Shown here: piece after piece, positions 62,129-64,000 of the stretch
Layout of the letters: each line of letters begins with the position of its first letter
Numbering within the stretch: the first letter of the stretch is position 1
Origin: Acidobacteriota bacterium
Lineage (GTDB): Bacteria; Acidobacteriota; Vicinamibacteria; Vicinamibacterales; UBA2999
DNA length: 64,000 nt
Direction: 5' to 3'
NCBI GenBank assembly: GCA_021730945.1
Contig: JAKFYH010000040.1
Location: 19,244-83,243 of the forward strand
Program-made: the position numbers and the translations under genes
Notes under the pieces: generated by a model
The model's input: the letters and a program-made list of their open reading frames with translations, nothing else
Told to the model about the DNA's origin: nothing
Database searches by the model: none

Positions 62129-63379
62129 ATGTTCCGGATTCGCCTGCTGATCGCGCTCGTGGCCGTCGCCATCGCGCCGGCCACTCCTGCGCTGCAAACT
62201 CCGTCATCAGGACTGGTGGCCGATCGCGTCGCGGTGATCGATCGCGGCCTGCAACGCTACGTGGACGACAACCGCGTGGCCGGCATCGTCGCGCTCGTCC
62301 TGCAGGACGGCAAGCCGATCTACGAGAAGGCCTTTGGCTGGAGCGACAAGGAAGCCGGCCGCCGGATGACCCCCGACAGCATCTTCCGCATCGCCTCGCA
62401 GACCAAGGCGCTGACCAGCGTCGCCATCCTGCAACTGATCGAGGAGGGCCGCCTCTCGCTCGGCCGCCGGGCCGGTGACTTCATCCCGACCTTTGCCGAG
62501 ACGACGGTGGCGACGGGAAGAAATGGCGACCAGGTACTCACCGAGCCGGCGCGGCGGCCGATTACGATTCGCGACCTGCTGACGCACACGGCAGGCATTT
62601 CCTACGGCACCGACGCCGTGGTGGCTGATGCCTACCGCGCCAAGGGCCTCGGGCCGGCCGCCGGCTTCGGTTGGTACACCGCCGACAAGGCCGAACCGGT
62701 GTGCGCGACGATGGAGCGGCTCGGAACGCTGCCGTTTGTGGCGCAGCCCGGTGAGAAGTGGGTGTACGGCTACAACACCGACATTCTCGGCTGCATCGTC
62801 GAGAAGGTGTCGGGCATGCCGCTGGACGAGTACCTACGCACGCGCATCACGGCGCCGCTCGGGATGAACGACACTCAGTTCTTCCTGCCGGCGAAGGACC
62901 GGGCACGGCTCGCGGTGGTCTACGCAACCGAGAAGGGCGCCTACGTGCGCGCGCCTGAGGGCGCGCGCGGCCAGGGCCACTACGCCGACGGACCGCGCAC
63001 CAACTTCGCCGGCGGCGCCGGGCTGCTCTCGACCGCGCGCGACTACGCGCGGTTTCTTGAGGCGATTCGCCTGGGCGGTTCGCTCGACGGGGTGCGATTG
63101 TTGTCGCCCCGCAGTGTCCGGCTGATGGCCACCAACCTGGTGGGCACGTTGCATTCGACCAACGGGCTCGGGTTCGGCCTGGGCTTCGAAACCACCGACG
63201 CCTTTGGCGCCAACGGCATGCAAAGCCGTGGCGCGTTTGGCTGGGGCGGCACCTACGGCTCTGTTTACCGGGTCGATCCCGATGAGCGACTGGTCATGGT
63301 CCTGATGCTCCAGCTGATCCCGAACGGCAGCGATATCAGGGAAGTGTTCCCGAACCTGGTGTACCAGGCGTTGCGGTGA
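62129..63379 (+). CDS. secreted serine hydrolase (beta-lactamase / family VIII esterase fold)
   Basis: 416 residues with a signal peptide (LLIALVAVAIAPATPALQ). The class C-like SxxK motif is Ser90-Gln-Thr-Lys93, the tyrosine motif is WVYGYNTDILG with Tyr213, and GWGGTYG near 370 takes the place of KTG. The WxYxxxxDILG form fits family VIII esterases rather than true beta-lactamases. GAGG stands a few bases before the ATG. It overlaps the next gene (TGATG). Confidence 0.85.
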   Translation: MFRIRLLIALVAVAIAPATPALQTPSSGLVADRVAVIDRGLQRYVDDNRVAGIVALVLQDGKPIYEKAFGWSDKEAGRRMTPDSIFRIASQTKALTSVAILQLIEEGRLSLGRRAGDFIPTFAETTVATGRNGDQVLTEPARRPITIRDLLTHTAGISYGTDAVVADAYRAKGLGPAAGFGWYTADKAEPVCATMERLGTLPFVAQPGEKWVYGYNTDILGCIVEKVSGMPLDEYLRTRITAPLGMNDTQFFLPAKDRARLAVVYATEKGAYVRAPEGARGQGHYADGPRTNFAGGAGLLSTARDYARFLEAIRLGGSLDGVRLLSPRSVRLMATNLVGTLHSTNGLGFGLGFETTDAFGANGMQSRGAFGWGGTYGSVYRVDPDERLVMVLMLQLIPNGSDIREVFPNLVYQALR

Positions 63380-64000
63380 TGCCGTTCAGTGACTACGCCC
63401 TGGCCGGCCGGCTCGAACTGACCGAAGGCCGCGGCAACGCCGCATTTGTCGAGATCCAGCAGCGCCGCAATCCGGCGTCAGGCGCCGAGTGGCGGGCGTT
63501 CGGCGGCACGCTCGCCATGTTCTCGGGCGTCGGGTCGCCACTGACACAGACCTTCGGGCTGGGCGTCGGGTCGGCGCTGACCGATGCCGATCTCGATGCG
63601 ATCGAGTCGTTTTACGCCGCGCGCGGCAGTGACGTCTTCCACGAAGTCAGTCCGCTCGCGGGCGTCGACGTGTTTGCCCGTTTGGCCAGGCGCGGCTATC
63701 AACCGGTGGAACTGTCGAGCGTGATGTTCCGGCCACTCGACGGCCGCGACGGCGCCATCGAGGTGAATCCGCGGCTTCGGGTTCGCGCCATCGAGCCGGA
63801 CGAAGCCGGTCTGTTCGCGTCGGTCTCGGCGCGCGGCTGGAGCGAGTCGACCGAGGTCCAGGCGTTCATCGACGGCTTTGCACGGGTCAGTGTCGAGTAC
63901 GCCACGTGCATCGTCGCCGAGTGCGACGGCGCAACCATTGCCACGGCGGCGATGTTTTCGTGCAACGGGGTGGGCCTGCTGGCGGGCGCCAGCACGGTGC
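63379..64000 (+). CDS. GNAT acetyltransferase, truncated by the window end
   Basis: 207 codons are visible and the frame is still open at base 64000. The N-terminal half reads RLELTEGRGNAAFVE and YAARGSDVFHEVSPLAG, and a second GNAT-like unit begins near residue 133 (PRLRVRAIEPDEAGLFA). The acetyl-CoA loop is not yet reached, so family assignment rests on resemblance to two-domain GNAT proteins. Start codon overlaps the serine hydrolase stop. Confidence 0.65.
   Translation, partial: MPFSDYALAGRLELTEGRGNAAFVEIQQRRNPASGAEWRAFGGTLAMFSGVGSPLTQTFGLGVGSALTDADLDAIESFYAARGSDVFHEVSPLAGVDVFARLARRGYQPVELSSVMFRPLDGRDGAIEVNPRLRVRAIEPDEAGLFASVSARGWSESTEVQAFIDGFARVSVEYATCIVAECDGATIATAAMFSCNGVGLLAGASTV

Noticed and set aside
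59464..62184. 906-residue open frame on the minus strand across pntA and pntB
   Set aside because: It is antisense to two clear genes; composition (Arg, His, Asp) is that of GC-rich frame shadow and it runs through the intergenic repeat.

Overview
The window is high-GC, densely packed bacterial chromosome in which most neighbours overlap or sit a few bases apart. A DUF-rich secretome of Acidobacteria type, an 805-residue permease of the ADOP class (acidobacterial duplicated orphan permease), the mix of large secreted peptidases and many short tandem repeats all point to an acidobacterium, probably Vicinamibacteria-like. This placement is inference; no rRNA is present. I saw no tRNA, rRNA, CRISPR array, insertion sequence or phage module.

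Layout. 1-1.8 kb (minus): deoxyhypusine-synthase-like enzyme, PIN-like DUF5615 protein and the start of a ROK/actin-fold protein. 1.8-6.7 kb (plus): sigma-54 activator, a membrane HD-GYP/GAF/GGDEF c-di-GMP enzyme and a flavin reductase. 6.7-8.3 kb (minus): FabI and a Gly/Gln/Arg-rich low-complexity protein. 8.4-17.4 kb: a full arginine regulon built around one divergent control region, argR-argG-argH leftward and argC-argB-argD-argA-argJ-argF rightward, with a strong promoter overlapped by an ARG-box-like palindrome. 17.4-22.6 kb (minus): S9 peptidase, a secreted duplicated-domain protein whose N-terminus runs into a 12-copy 39-bp repeat, and a PepSY membrane protein behind a Fur-like palindrome. 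22.7-27.6 kb: PxpA, then a TolC/HlyD/MacB-permease export set with no ATPase nearby.

27.7-32.7 kb (minus): three overlapping genes form a Ser/Thr kinase-DUF4384, secreted caspase-PEGA-TPR and secreted Ig-like module, the most system-like locus in the window. A DGQHR-domain gene lies upstream in the same orientation. 34.4-41.6 kb: secreted M14 and M24 peptidases, a DUF4112 protein and a CBM9-like/DUF5916 outer-membrane protein. 41.6-44 kb (minus): FTR1 iron permease behind a Fur-like palindrome, OsmC and a membrane acyltransferase. 44-48.4 kb (plus): BlaI repressor, an M56 sensor fused to HEAT repeats, and ADOP permease. 48.4-52.3 kb (minus): GNAT, ECF42-type sigma factor with its DGPF/YCII partner, and formate-THF ligase.

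52.4-57.5 kb: a small glycan locus with an ALG1-like glycosyltransferase, a WecA/MraY-type phosphoglycosyltransferase, an ALG11-like GT4 and a PglK-like ABC transporter; the set resembles lipid-linked oligosaccharide assembly. 57.6-64 kb (plus): MATE transporter, PntA and PntB transhydrogenase with a dispersed copy of the 39-bp repeat between them, a secreted serine hydrolase and a truncated GNAT gene at the window edge.
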